The notes beneath the pieces were generated by a model. That model was given only the letters and a program-made list of their open reading frames with translations. It made no database searches and had not been told where the DNA came from. DNA of 64,000 nucleotides from Micromonospora coriariae (lineage in GTDB: Bacteria; Actinomycetota; Actinomycetes; Mycobacteriales; Micromonosporaceae), in assembly GCF_900091455.1 (NCBI RefSeq), contig NZ_LT607412.1:6820001-6884000 (forward strand). Reading direction: 5' to 3'. This document shows, piece after piece, positions 55,240 to 63,962 of the stretch. Every line of letters begins with the position of its first letter. The stretch's first letter is position 1. Both the position numbers and the translations under genes were made by a program.

Positions 55240-55809
55240 ATGGGAAAACGGGTCTTCCGGTCGCCGGTGGCATGGGCCGGTCTCGCCTCCGCTGTTGTCG
55301 TGGTGATTCTGGTTCTTCACTGGTTCCAGCCGTGGAAGCTGTTCATCGATACATACGTCGACGAAGCACTTCCTCCCGTAGGGACGACATCGGTCGTCCC
55401 GGCCCCGGAGTCCGCGGCCCCGTCCCCGGCGGCCTCGGCCGCCGCGCCAGCGGGGAACGAGATCCTGGCCGCCGGCGAGTTCGTCACCCATGAGCACAGG
55501 ACGAGCGGCAGTGCCGAGATCGTCCGGCTCAGGGACGGGCGCCACCAGCTCGTCATTCGAAACCTGGATACGTCGAACGGTCCGGACCTGCGGGTGTGGC
55601 TGACCGACCAACCGCTGACCCGAGGCACGGCCGGCTGGCGAGTGTTCGATGACGGCGACTGGGTCGAGCTGGGCAGGCTCAAGGGCAATCGGGGCGATCA
55701 GGTGTACGAGCTACCCGCATCGGTTGATCCGCGCGACTACCGGAGCGTCTCGATCTGGTGCAAGCGATTCGCGGTGTCCTTCGGCGGCGCCGACCTCAAC
55801 GCCACCTGA
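55240..55809 (+). CDS. Membrane-anchored DM13-domain protein
   Basis: A 189-residue protein with an N-terminal anchor helix (VAWAGLASAVVVVILVLHWF), an Ala/Pro/Ser linker, and a DM13 domain (about 75-187). Its conserved parts are EHRTSGSAEIVRLRDGRHQLVI, NGPDLRVWLTD, LGRLKGNRGDQVYELP and SVSIWCKRFAVSFGGA, whose Cys is the conserved DM13 cysteine. The domain is predicted to face the outside and has been proposed to take part in redox chemistry; this is not proven. The ATG at 55240 gives the basic MGKRVFRS start. It stands alone. Confidence 0.88.
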   Translation: MGKRVFRSPVAWAGLASAVVVVILVLHWFQPWKLFIDTYVDEALPPVGTTSVVPAPESAAPSPAASAAAPAGNEILAAGEFVTHEHRTSGSAEIVRLRDGRHQLVIRNLDTSNGPDLRVWLTDQPLTRGTAGWRVFDDGDWVELGRLKGNRGDQVYELPASVDPRDYRSVSIWCKRFAVSFGGADLNAT

Positions 55810-55888
55810 CCACGCTCGGGCGGGTAGGGATGTCACCATTCGCGCACCTCGCCTCGGTGCCGAACGTGACGCCCGACCGGCCGCCCCG

Positions 55889-56911
55889 TCAGGCGGCGAC
55901 CAACCGGACCACGAACCGGCAGCCTTCGGCGGTGTTGCTCACCTCGACCCGACCCCTGTGCGCCTCGACCAACCCATGGACGATCGCCAGGCCGAGTCCT
56001 CCGGACGCGCCACCGCTGCCGTTGCCCGGTCCGGGGGTGCGGGCCGGCTCACCGCGGAACGCGACGTCGAACAGCCGCGGGAGGTCGGCCGGGGGGATGC
56101 CGCCACAGGTGTCGGCCACCGACAGCCAGGCGTAGTCCCGCTCCCGGCCGGCCTCGATCCGTACCGTGCCGTCCTCCGGGGTGTAGCGGACCGCGTTCAG
56201 CAGCAGGTTCGTCACCACCCGAGCCAGTTCCGGTTCGCTCGCGGCAACCGTCGGCCACCCCGACTCGCTGGCGACCAGCTTGATCCGGCGGGCGGCGGCC
56301 AGCGGGATGGTGCTCGCCAGCGCGTCCGAGACAACCTCTCCGAGCGGCACCGCCGTCAACGACAACCGCAGCGCTCCAGCGTTGATCCGGGACAGCTCGA
56401 ACAGGTCGTCGACGAGTCGGGTCATCCTGTCGGTCTCCAGCCGGATCCGTCGGTGGTACTCGTCGACCGTGTCCGGGTCACGGACCACCCCGTCCTCCAG
56501 TGCCTCCGCCATCGCCCGGAGCCCGGCGAGCGGGGTACGGAGGTCGTGGGAGACCCAGGCGACCAGGTCGCGGCGGCCCTTCTCCAGCTGCCGTTCCCGC
56601 TCGCGGGCCTGGTCGCGCCAGACCGCGGCGAGTGCCAGTCGCCGGCCGAAGTGACCGCCGACGACGAGGCTGACCACCGCTGCCGCGGCGACGGTGATCA
56701 GGACCACCTCCAGGTCGTGTGGGGAGAGGAACATCGCCTCCGCGACCGCCATCACACCCACGGCGATGGCGACGACCGTGGTGGTGAGCAGCACGCTGAG
56801 GTGCACGGTGATCGAGCTGCGTCGCAGCGCGCGGAGTAGCACCGCGCCGGCGAGTCCGATGGCAAGTGCCGCGCCGAGGGAGATCGCGAAGATCAGCAGC
56901 AGGTCACGCAT
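55889..56911 (-). CDS. OmpR-type two-component sensor histidine kinase
   Basis: A 340-residue sensor. Three transmembrane helices make up the first 90 residues with little external domain; a HisKA domain has LVAWVSHDLRTPLAGLRAMAEAL with the phosphorylated His, and the HATPase domain has NLLLNAVRYTPEDG, a DTCGGIPPADLPRLFD loop (the usual NG is CG here) and GLGLAIVHGLVEAHRG. The gene overlaps the response regulator gene upstream by 8 bases. The ligand is unknown. It is near a lipid-linked sugar/molybdoprotein cluster and could control it. Confidence 0.93.
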   Translation of the reverse strand: MRDLLLIFAISLGAALAIGLAGAVLLRALRRSSITVHLSVLLTTTVVAIAVGVMAVAEAMFLSPHDLEVVLITVAAAAVVSLVVGGHFGRRLALAAVWRDQARERERQLEKGRRDLVAWVSHDLRTPLAGLRAMAEALEDGVVRDPDTVDEYHRRIRLETDRMTRLVDDLFELSRINAGALRLSLTAVPLGEVVSDALASTIPLAAARRIKLVASESGWPTVAASEPELARVVTNLLLNAVRYTPEDGTVRIEAGRERDYAWLSVADTCGGIPPADLPRLFDVAFRGEPARTPGPGNGSGGASGGLGLAIVHGLVEAHRGRVEVSNTAEGCRFVVRLVAA

Positions 56912-57599
56912 TGGCCGGCTCGTACCGGTAGCCGACGCCCCAGACGGTCACGATCCGCCGCGGATCCGCCGGGTTGACCTCGATCTTTTCCCGTAGGCGG
57001 CGGACGTGCACGGTCACGGTCGAGTGGTCGCCGAAGTTCCAGCCCCAGACCTGCTCGAGTAGTTCGGCCCGCCCGAACACCTGGGACGGATGCCGCAGCA
57101 GGTGGACGAGCAGGTCGAATTCGCGCAGCGTCAGGGCCAGCTCGGTCCCGCCGAGGCGGGCGGTTCGGGAGGCGGGATGCACCACGAGACTGCCGTCGCT
57201 GAGCGCCTCCGGCCGCTCGGGCGGCGGCTCACTGCCGGCACGACGGAGCACCGAGCGGACCCGCAGGACCAGTTCCCGGGGTGAGAAGGGCTTGGTCAGA
57301 TAGTCGTCCGCGCCGAGTTGCAGCCCGAGGATCCGGTCGGATTCGTCACCCCGTGCGGTCAGCATGATGATCGGTACGCCGTCCGGCCGGGATCGCAGTT
57401 CCCGGCACACCTGCAGGCCGTTGATCCGGGGCAGCATCAGGTCGAGGACAATCAGATGTGGTGCCTGGCGAGCCACCGCCGCCAGTGCCGCCGCCCCATC
57501 GCCCGCATGGCTCACCTGGAAGCCGTCGTGTTCGAGGTAACGACAGATGACGTCGCTCACGGTCTGGTCGTCGTCGACCACCAGCACCCGCTGTGTCAC
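56904..57599 (-). CDS. OmpR/PhoB-type response regulator
   Basis: A 231-residue regulator. The receiver starts QRVLVVDDDQTVSDVICRYL, with phospho-acceptor Asp in LIVLDLMLPRING and Lys in DYLTKPFSPREL; the winged helix has LTLREFDLLVHLLRHPSQVFGRAELLEQVWGWNFGDHSTVTVHVRRLREKIE. The GTG at 57599 gives VTQRVLVVDDD. It is the first gene of the regulator-kinase pair and divergent from the epimerase gene; the 161-base gap between them is the likely control region. Confidence 0.93.
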   Translation of the reverse strand: MTQRVLVVDDDQTVSDVICRYLEHDGFQVSHAGDGAAALAAVARQAPHLIVLDLMLPRINGLQVCRELRSRPDGVPIIMLTARGDESDRILGLQLGADDYLTKPFSPRELVLRVRSVLRRAGSEPPPERPEALSDGSLVVHPASRTARLGGTELALTLREFDLLVHLLRHPSQVFGRAELLEQVWGWNFGDHSTVTVHVRRLREKIEVNPADPRRIVTVWGVGYRYEPANA

Positions 57600-57760
57600 G
57601 AACGTCCCCCGTTCCGGCCCGTCGACGTGTCCCCCCGCGTGTCCATCGGGCCAGCGTAGCCAGGCGCCGGGGTCGGACCGCACCGGCGAAACCTAACGAG
57701 GTTCTTACGGCTGCGCAGGCCACACGGCGTGGGCGTACGCGGGGTCATACGGTGACCGGA

Positions 57761-58840
57761 ATGCGGATACTTGTTACGGGTGCTGCCGGGTTCATCGGCT
57801 CACACGTCGCCGACCTGCTCAGCGAGAACGGGCACGAGGTGGTGGCCGTCGACGCGCTCCTGCCGGAGGCGCACGGCGCGATGCCACCGCCCTGGGCACA
57901 GCGGCACGATCTCGTGGTCGGCGACGTACGCGACATGGAGCTGCTGACCGGGCTACTCGCCGGAGTCGACGCGGTCTGCCACCAGGCGGCCATGGTCGGC
58001 CACGGCATCGATCCAGCCGATGCCCCCCGCTATGCCGCCCACAACGACCTCGGCACGGCCACCCTGCTCGCGGCGATGCACGCCGCCGGGGTGCGCCGCC
58101 TCGTGCTGGCCAGTTCGATGGTGGTCTACGGCGAGGGCCGTTACCACTGCACGACACATGGAATCGTCCGGCCTGCCGGCCGCCGGGCCGCCGACCTGAC
58201 CGAGGGCCGGTACGAGCCGACCTGCCCGCGCTGCGACCGTGCACTCGCCCCCGGGCTGGTGCCGGAGGACGCGCCGCTGGAACCGCACAGCACGTACGCC
58301 GCCACCAAGCTGGCTCAGGAACACCTCGCCGGCGCCTGGGCCCGGCAGACCGGCGGGTCGGTCTGGGCGCTGCGCTACCACAATGTCTACGGTCCGCGAA
58401 TGCCCCGCGACACCCCGTACGCGGGGGTCGCGTCGATCTTCCGTTCGGCGCTGGCCGCCGGGCAACCGCCCCGGGTCCTGGAGGATGGTCGGCAGCGGCG
58501 CGACTTCGTCCACGTGAGCGACGTCGCGGCGGCGAACCTGCTGGCGCTGACCGCACCGGCGCCGGAGCCACTGGTTCCGGTGAACGTCTGCTCGGGCGAG
58601 CCGCACACCGTCGGCGAACTCGCCCACGAGTTGGCCACGGCGATGGGCGGGCCGATGCCGGTGGTGGTCGGGGGCGGGCGGGCGGCAGACGTACGGCACG
58701 TGGTCGCCGATCCGGCCCGCGCGACCCGGCTGCTGGGTTTCACCGCCCGAACCGGTTTCGCCGCTGGTGTCGCCGAATTCACCACCGCGGTGATGCGCGA
58801 GGCGGCGATGGTCAGGACACGGTCCACAGTAGGTGGTTGA
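57761..58840 (+). CDS. NAD-dependent epimerase/dehydratase (dTDP-rhamnose 4-epimerase-like) with Cys-rich insertion
   Basis: A 359-residue extended SDR. RILVTGAAGFIGSHVADLL opens the Rossmann fold, Ser is in VLASSMVVYGEG, and the YxxxK is YAATK. An insertion of about 50 residues between the two contains HCTTHGIVRP and CPRCDRALA, so Cys/His pairs could bind a metal. This insertion is typical of a subgroup annotated as dTDP-L-rhamnose 4-epimerases; the true sugar is not known. ATG 57761 or GTG 57752 may be the start. It ends convergently with the GT-C-like gene (29-base overlap). Confidence 0.86.
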   Translation: MRILVTGAAGFIGSHVADLLSENGHEVVAVDALLPEAHGAMPPPWAQRHDLVVGDVRDMELLTGLLAGVDAVCHQAAMVGHGIDPADAPRYAAHNDLGTATLLAAMHAAGVRRLVLASSMVVYGEGRYHCTTHGIVRPAGRRAADLTEGRYEPTCPRCDRALAPGLVPEDAPLEPHSTYAATKLAQEHLAGAWARQTGGSVWALRYHNVYGPRMPRDTPYAGVASIFRSALAAGQPPRVLEDGRQRRDFVHVSDVAAANLLALTAPAPEPLVPVNVCSGEPHTVGELAHELATAMGGPMPVVVGGGRAADVRHVVADPARATRLLGFTARTGFAAGVAEFTTAVMREAAMVRTRSTVGG

Positions 58841-60164
58841 CGGCGAGCGCGGTGCCGGCTTGCGCCGCCAGCCACCAACGTCGGTGGCTGGCGGGCAGGT
58901 GCGCGGTGGCGACCAGGAGCCAGACGGCGAACGGTAGCCAGATCCGCTCCACCTCGGCCTTGCTGAGCGCGGACAGGTCCGCCGCGAGCACGGCCACCGC
59001 CGCCGCGATGGGCAACCACACAGTTGGTCCACCGGTGGCGAACCGCTGTCCCAGGGTCGCAGCGAGCGGTCGGATCGGTACGGCGGCCACCGCCCGCCGC
59101 AGCGCCGGTCCGACCACCGGGCCGGCCGAGAGCAGCAGGGCGGCGAGGTTCGCCCAGACCCAGTAGCCGTACGGACGTTCCGCCGCCCAGCCCTGGTAGT
59201 AGCGGCGCGTCACCAGGTGATAGCCGTCCATCCACCAGAACCCCGACAGGGTGAACACTGTGACAACCGCCGCGACCGCCGCCGCCGCGAGCAGAAGCAC
59301 GCCGAGACGATCCCGGGCCCGCAGCAGCACCACTGTCAACGCGAGCAGCCCGACCAGAAGGAACCCGTACGACAGGTAGAGCGCGAAGCCGAGCAGCAGC
59401 CCGCCGGGTACGGCCCCGGCTCGGCCACTCACCGCCAGCAGCGCCAACCCGGCCGCGACCACCGCCGAGAAGATCCCGTCCGCGGACGCGCCCACCCAGA
59501 CCGCCCCCGGGAAGAGAACCAGGAACGGCCACACCGCCCGAGCCGCGTCCTCGGCGCCGAGCGCCCGCAGTGTCACCGGAACCGACACCGACACCGTGGC
59601 CCCGACCAACACACAGGCGAGTCCGGCGGCGGTCCCGCCACCCAGGCCGATCCGCTCCAGCCAGACGAAGAGCAGCAACGCGCCGGGTGGATGCCCGGCG
59701 GTGTGGGTGGACCACGAATCGGGCTGGAAGTCGAGGATCCGGTCAGCGAAGCCGGACAGCATCAGTCCGACATCCATCACCCGGGGCACCTCATGCAGGT
59801 ACTCGGCCTGCACCGTCAACCGCTCGGTCACCCCGGCGGACCATCCGTCGACCAGGGCCAGCGACAGCGTCCAGAGCACTGAGGCGAGATAGCCGCCGAC
59901 AAGCAGTCGCGACCACCGCGCACCGATCCCCCACCTCGTCCCGCGCCACACGAAGAGCGCCGCGAGGAGAAGCACGGCGGGGGTACCGAGGCCCAGATGG
60001 GGTCGCCAGTCGGCATAGAGCGGAGCGGCGTCGGCGTGGAGTCGAACACCCCGATGGTTGAGCAGTGCGCCGACGGTGATCGCTGCGGCGAGCAGAGCCG
60101 CCTCGGCCGCGAGGACGATCAGATCGGCGGACCGGAATCGTCCCGGCCGGGTCATCATGGTCAT
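58812..60164 (-). CDS. GT-C-like integral membrane glycosyltransferase
   Basis: About 450 residues with 10 to 12 transmembrane helices. The first outer loop has LHADAAPLYADWRPHLGLG, and later loops hold DSWSTHTAGHPPGALLLFVW and ADGIFSAVVAAGLALL; the last part has LSKAEVERIWLPFAVWLL, a pattern seen in actinobacterial polyprenol-dependent mannosyl- or glucosyltransferases. The acceptor is unknown. The start is among ATG codons 60155-60164; an extension to 60272 is non-typical. It is divergent from the operon beginning at 60313, separated by 148 bases. Confidence 0.78.
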   Translation of the reverse strand: MTMMTRPGRFRSADLIVLAAEAALLAAAITVGALLNHRGVRLHADAAPLYADWRPHLGLGTPAVLLLAALFVWRGTRWGIGARWSRLLVGGYLASVLWTLSLALVDGWSAGVTERLTVQAEYLHEVPRVMDVGLMLSGFADRILDFQPDSWSTHTAGHPPGALLLFVWLERIGLGGGTAAGLACVLVGATVSVSVPVTLRALGAEDAARAVWPFLVLFPGAVWVGASADGIFSAVVAAGLALLAVSGRAGAVPGGLLLGFALYLSYGFLLVGLLALTVVLLRARDRLGVLLLAAAAVAAVVTVFTLSGFWWMDGYHLVTRRYYQGWAAERPYGYWVWANLAALLLSAGPVVGPALRRAVAAVPIRPLAATLGQRFATGGPTVWLPIAAAVAVLAADLSALSKAEVERIWLPFAVWLLVATAHLPASHRRWWLAAQAGTALAVNHLLWTVS

Positions 60165-60312
60165 GGTGACGGCCGACGGTACGACCTGCGACCAGCGGTC
60201 CGACAGCCGATCGGCGGTGACGTCAGGGACTCGTAAGATCCGTTGTCGCGTAAGCGATTCGTAAGGCGGCACAGCGGGTCAGGGGGCCTGCGGCGGGCCT
60301 AGCGTCCCCGGT

Positions 60313-60990
60313 ATGCACCCAACCATCGACGTGGTTCTGCCGTGTCTGGACGAGGCGGCCGCCCTGCCCGCGGTACTCACCGGGCTGCCCCCCGGCTACC
60401 GGGCCATCGTGGTCGACAACGGCTCCACCGACCGGTCACCCGAGGTCGCGGCCGAGTACGGCGCCCGGGTCGTCCACGAGCCGAGACGCGGGTACGGCGC
60501 CGCCGTACACACCGGCCTGCTGGCGACAGACGCGGAACTGGTGTGCGTACTCGACGCGGACGGCTCGTTCGACCCGGCCGAGCTGCCGAGGCTCGTCGCG
60601 GCCGTGCTCGACGGCCGGGCGGAGCTCGCGGTCGGGCGTCGTCGACCGGTCTCGGCACACGTCTGGCCGTGGCACGCCCGGGCCGGTAACGCGCTGGTGG
60701 CCGCACTGCTGCGGCGCCGGGGCGTACCGGTGTACGACATCAGCCCGATGCGGGTGGCCCGCCGGGTGGCTCTGCTGCGGCTCGGTGTCACCGACCGCGC
60801 GTTCGGCTACCCCCTGGAACTGCTGCTACGCGCGGCTGAGGCGGGCTGGCGGATCCACGAGTTGAACGTCGCGTACGCACCACGGGCCGCGGGCACCAGA
60901 TCGAAGGTCTCCGGTTCGGTCCGGGGCACGTTGCGGGCGACCCGGGACTTCGCCGGGGTGCTGCGTGCCGGCGTCGGCGGTGCCCGGTGA
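60313..60990 (+). CDS. GT2-family glycosyltransferase
   Basis: A 225-residue GT-A enzyme without membrane helices. IDVVLPCLDEAAALPAVL, VDNGSTDRSPEVAAEYGARVVHEPRRGYGAAVHTGL and VLDADGSFDPAELPRLV give the nucleotide- and metal-binding sites, and a YDISPMRVARR segment follows. It probably moves a sugar from a nucleotide donor to a lipid or small acceptor. It is the first of five genes linked by overlapping stops and starts (to 63962). Confidence 0.9.
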   Translation: MHPTIDVVLPCLDEAAALPAVLTGLPPGYRAIVVDNGSTDRSPEVAAEYGARVVHEPRRGYGAAVHTGLLATDAELVCVLDADGSFDPAELPRLVAAVLDGRAELAVGRRRPVSAHVWPWHARAGNALVAALLRRRGVPVYDISPMRVARRVALLRLGVTDRAFGYPLELLLRAAEAGWRIHELNVAYAPRAAGTRSKVSGSVRGTLRATRDFAGVLRAGVGGAR

Positions 60991-61667
60991 ACGTGCTGCT
61001 CGTGGTCGCGAAGGCACCGGTCCCGGGGCTGGTCAAGACGCGCCTGTGCCCGCCGGTCGACCCCACGCAGGCGGCCCGTGTCGCGGCGGCGGCACTGCTG
61101 GACACCCTCGCGGCGGTGGACGCCACCGCATCGACCATCCCCGTGCTGGCGTACACCGGGCGGTTCGCCGATGCCGAGTACGGCGCGGAACTGACCGCTG
61201 CGCTGGCTGGCTGGCACCTGATTCCACAGCGCGGCGACACGTTCGCCGACCGCCTCAGCAATGCGCACATCGACACCGGGGCGGCGTTTCCCGGCCGACC
61301 GGTGCTGCAGATCGGCATGGACACCCCGCAGATCCGGCCAGCCGTGCTCACCGCCGCGCTGGGGCGGCTCGCCGAGCACGACGCGGTGTTGGGACCGGCG
61401 TTGGACGGCGGCTGGTGGGCGCTCGGGCTACGTGATCCGGCGTACGCGAGCGTGCTCCGCCGAGTGCCCATGTCGACCGGCGACACCAGCCGACACACCC
61501 TGGCCGGTCTTCGCGGGCGCGGACTACACCCGGCGATGCTGCCCGTCCTGCGTGATGTCGATGACTGGCCGACGGCCCTGGCAGTCGCGGCCGACCTGCC
61601 CGCAAGCCGGTTCGCTGATGCCGTCGGATCGTTGGTCGGCTCGCTGGTGAGTGGAGGGCGACAGTGA
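60987..61667 (+). CDS. DUF2064 (TIGR04282-type) glycosyl/nucleotidyltransferase-like protein
   Basis: A 226-residue GT-A-like protein. VLLVVAKAPVPGLVKTRLCPP opens the nucleotide-binding part, GDTFADRLSNAH and VLQIGMDTPQI provide the metal region (usually GSDxP), and LGPALDGGWWALGLR is a family hallmark. It is related to MobA-type and glycosyltransferase folds; its reaction is not established. GTG 60987 overlaps the previous stop. Together with GT2 and a methyltransferase it may modify a small molecule. Confidence 0.87.
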   Translation: MNVLLVVAKAPVPGLVKTRLCPPVDPTQAARVAAAALLDTLAAVDATASTIPVLAYTGRFADAEYGAELTAALAGWHLIPQRGDTFADRLSNAHIDTGAAFPGRPVLQIGMDTPQIRPAVLTAALGRLAEHDAVLGPALDGGWWALGLRDPAYASVLRRVPMSTGDTSRHTLAGLRGRGLHPAMLPVLRDVDDWPTALAVAADLPASRFADAVGSLVGSLVSGGRQ

Positions 61668-62377
61668 GTTCGACTGTCACTTTCGGCGGCTTCGATGTCG
61701 TACTGTGCGGACTCGACGGGTGGCCCGCCGACCACGACGAGTCCGGCCCGCCGGTCACCCCGTCGGCCCCGGCCCGGCTCGAACACTGGCTTGTGCACTC
61801 CGACGGGCGACGCGACCCATTGCCGGTACGGCGCTGGCACGGCGCACCGGAGCCGGCGATCGAGTCCGTCGTCGCCCGGTGCACCGGGCCGACGATCGAC
61901 CTCGGCTGCGGGCCTGGCCGGCTGACGATGGCACTCGCCCAGCGGGGCCTCGCCGCGCTGGGGGTGGACATCTCCGCCGAGGCGGTGCGGCTGACCTGGG
62001 ACCGGGGCGTGGTAGCCCTGCGACGCGACGTCTTCGAACCACTTCCCGGCGAGGGGAGGTGGGCGCACGCCGTGCTCGTCGACGGCAACATCGGCATCGG
62101 CGGCGACCCGGTTCGACTGCTGCGCCGGTGCGGCGCCCTGATCGCGGCGGACGGAACGCTGGTGGTCGAGGTGGACCCACCGGGAGCCGGGCTGTGGCAG
62201 GGACAGGCGTACGTCCTGTCCGGATCATCCGGCGACGGGGGACGACAGGGACCGGCGTTCCGATGGGCGCGGGTCGGGGCGGAGGCGGTGGCGCGTACCG
62301 CAGTCGCTGCCGGCCTGCGGGTCGCGGACAGTTTCCGGTCCGGTCCACGCTGGTTCGCCGAGTTGGTGCGCTCATGA
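61664..62377 (+). CDS. Class I SAM-dependent methyltransferase
   Basis: A 237-residue methyltransferase. Motif I is TIDLGCGPGRLTMAL (near residue 77), followed by LGVDISAEAVRLT and ALRRDVFEPLPGEGRW; LVDGNIGIGGDPVRLLRRC lies in the place of motif IV. About 60 extra residues precede the core. The acceptor is unknown. Both ends overlap neighbours (GTGA and ATGA), so it is firmly part of the operon. Confidence 0.9.
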   Translation: MSSTVTFGGFDVVLCGLDGWPADHDESGPPVTPSAPARLEHWLVHSDGRRDPLPVRRWHGAPEPAIESVVARCTGPTIDLGCGPGRLTMALAQRGLAALGVDISAEAVRLTWDRGVVALRRDVFEPLPGEGRWAHAVLVDGNIGIGGDPVRLLRRCGALIAADGTLVVEVDPPGAGLWQGQAYVLSGSSGDGGRQGPAFRWARVGAEAVARTAVAAGLRVADSFRSGPRWFAELVRS

Positions 62378-63540
62378 TCCGCCGGCCACGGCTGCCCGCC
62401 CCCGGAGACTTCACCGCGCCGTCGCACTCGCCGCTGGTGGCCGCCCGGCTCGGCCTCTGGCTCGGGGTGGCATTCGGGCTGTGCTTCGTCACCGGGCTGC
62501 TCAGCCACTACATCCAGCACCCGCCGGGCTGGTTCACCTGGCCGACCCGACCGGTCAACCTCTACCGGATCACCCAGGGTGTGCACGTGCTGTCCGGGGT
62601 CGCGGCGATCCCGTTGCTGCTGGCCAAACTGTGGAGCGTCTACCCCCGGCTGTTCGCCCGTCCGCCCCTGCGCCAGCTGAGCCGGCTGCTCGCACACGCG
62701 CTCGAGCGGATCTGCGTCCTGGTCCTGGTCTGCGCCGCGTTCTTCGAGCTCGTCACGGGACTGTTCAACGTCGCTCAGTCGTACCCGTGGGGGTTCTTCT
62801 TTCCGGCGGCGCACTACGCGGTCGCCTGGCTGGCGGTGGGCGCGCTGCTGGTCCACATCGCGGTGAAACTCCCGGTCGCCCACCCGGCGTTGACCACGCG
62901 GCTGAGTCAGGCGGACACGGCTGGGGTCGTGGCGCCGGGGCCCGACGACCGGGACATGTCCGCGCGCCGGGCGTTCCTGCGCACGTCGGCCGGCGTCGCC
63001 GGCGTCGCCGTGCTGGCGACTGCCGGGGTCACCGTGCCGTGGCTGCGTCGAGTGTCTCCGCTGGCCTGGCGGACCGGTGCCGGGCCGCAGGGCATGCCGA
63101 TCAACCGTACGGCCGATGCCGCGGGCATCGTCGTACCACCCGACTGGCGACTGGCGATCGTCTGGCCGGGCGGGCGACACACCCTGTCCCTGGCCGAGTT
63201 GGCAGCCCTGCCGCAACGCACGGCGGAACTGCCGATCGCCTGCGTCGAGGGGTGGAGCGCCTCCGCGCGGTGGACCGGGGTGCCCATCGTCGACCTACTC
63301 CGGCGAGCCGGCGCGCCGACCAGCCGGCCGGTTCGGATCTCGTCACTGGAGACCAACGGCCTGTACGCCAGGAGCACTCTCCCGGCGACCCACGCCGGTG
63401 ATCCGCTGACTCTGCTCGCACTAAGGATCAACGACGAGGAACTGTCCCCCGACCACGGTTACCCCTGCCGTCTCATCGCACCGAGCCGCCCGGGCGTCCT
63501 CCAGACCAAGTGGGTGGCCCGGCTGGAGGTACTGACGTGA
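62374..63540 (+). CDS. Membrane molybdopterin oxidoreductase with cytochrome-b-like helices and internal Tat motif
   Basis: A 388-residue protein. Four helices (about 27-46, 68-90, 112-132, 144-165) with histidines such as HYIQHPPGW, QGVHVLSG and HYAVAWLAVGALLVHIAVK resemble a heme-b domain. Then comes a twin-arginine motif ARRAFLR before a fifth helix (about 205-220), and a sulfite-oxidase-type domain with the molybdenum-ligand Cys in LPIACVEGWSASARWTGV. This layout matches the actinobacterial molybdoprotein Sco3746, reported to need both Sec and Tat for insertion. The enzyme domain faces outside. ATG 62374 overlaps the methyltransferase stop. Confidence 0.9.
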   Translation: MIRRPRLPAPGDFTAPSHSPLVAARLGLWLGVAFGLCFVTGLLSHYIQHPPGWFTWPTRPVNLYRITQGVHVLSGVAAIPLLLAKLWSVYPRLFARPPLRQLSRLLAHALERICVLVLVCAAFFELVTGLFNVAQSYPWGFFFPAAHYAVAWLAVGALLVHIAVKLPVAHPALTTRLSQADTAGVVAPGPDDRDMSARRAFLRTSAGVAGVAVLATAGVTVPWLRRVSPLAWRTGAGPQGMPINRTADAAGIVVPPDWRLAIVWPGGRHTLSLAELAALPQRTAELPIACVEGWSASARWTGVPIVDLLRRAGAPTSRPVRISSLETNGLYARSTLPATHAGDPLTLLALRINDEELSPDHGYPCRLIAPSRPGVLQTKWVARLEVLT

Positions 63541-63962
63541 GGACCGTCCGACTGCTTCTGCTCCTGGTCGGCGCCTCGGCGGCGACGTACGGCGGTTGGC
63601 TGCTCCTCCCCCAGCTCGGCACCGTCCTGCCGTGGCTGATCGGCGGCCCGCTGCTGCACGACGCCCTGGTGGCACCGCTGGTCGGACTGGTCGGACTGGT
63701 GCTGGGCCGGCTGGTGACCGACCGGGTCCGCCTGGCGTGGATCACCGCGGGCCTGGTGGCGAGCGCGACGTTGCTGCTGATCGCGGTGCCGCTCCTGTGG
63801 CGACCGCCATCAGCACCCCCGAACCCGGGCCTGCCGGACCGCAACTATCCGCTGGGACTCACTGCCGGACTGGCCGCTCTCTGGGCCGTCATCGTGATCG
63901 TTCTGGTCGTCGTCACAGCGGTCAACCGGCGCGCGACGGATCGGACAGCCGACCGTCCCTGA
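63537..63962 (+). CDS. Small membrane protein of the molybdoprotein operon
   Basis: A 141-residue protein with four hydrophobic helices (LLLLLVGASAATYGGWLLL, LVAPLVGLVGLVLGRLV, AWITAGLVASATLLLIAVPLLW and WAVIVIVLVVVTAV). GTG 63537 overlaps the stop of the molybdoprotein gene. I do not recognise a named family. It could be an electron-transfer or assembly partner for the molybdoprotein. It ends the operon seen here. Confidence 0.78.
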   Translation: MRTVRLLLLLVGASAATYGGWLLLPQLGTVLPWLIGGPLLHDALVAPLVGLVGLVLGRLVTDRVRLAWITAGLVASATLLLIAVPLLWRPPSAPPNPGLPDRNYPLGLTAGLAALWAVIVIVLVVVTAVNRRATDRTADRP

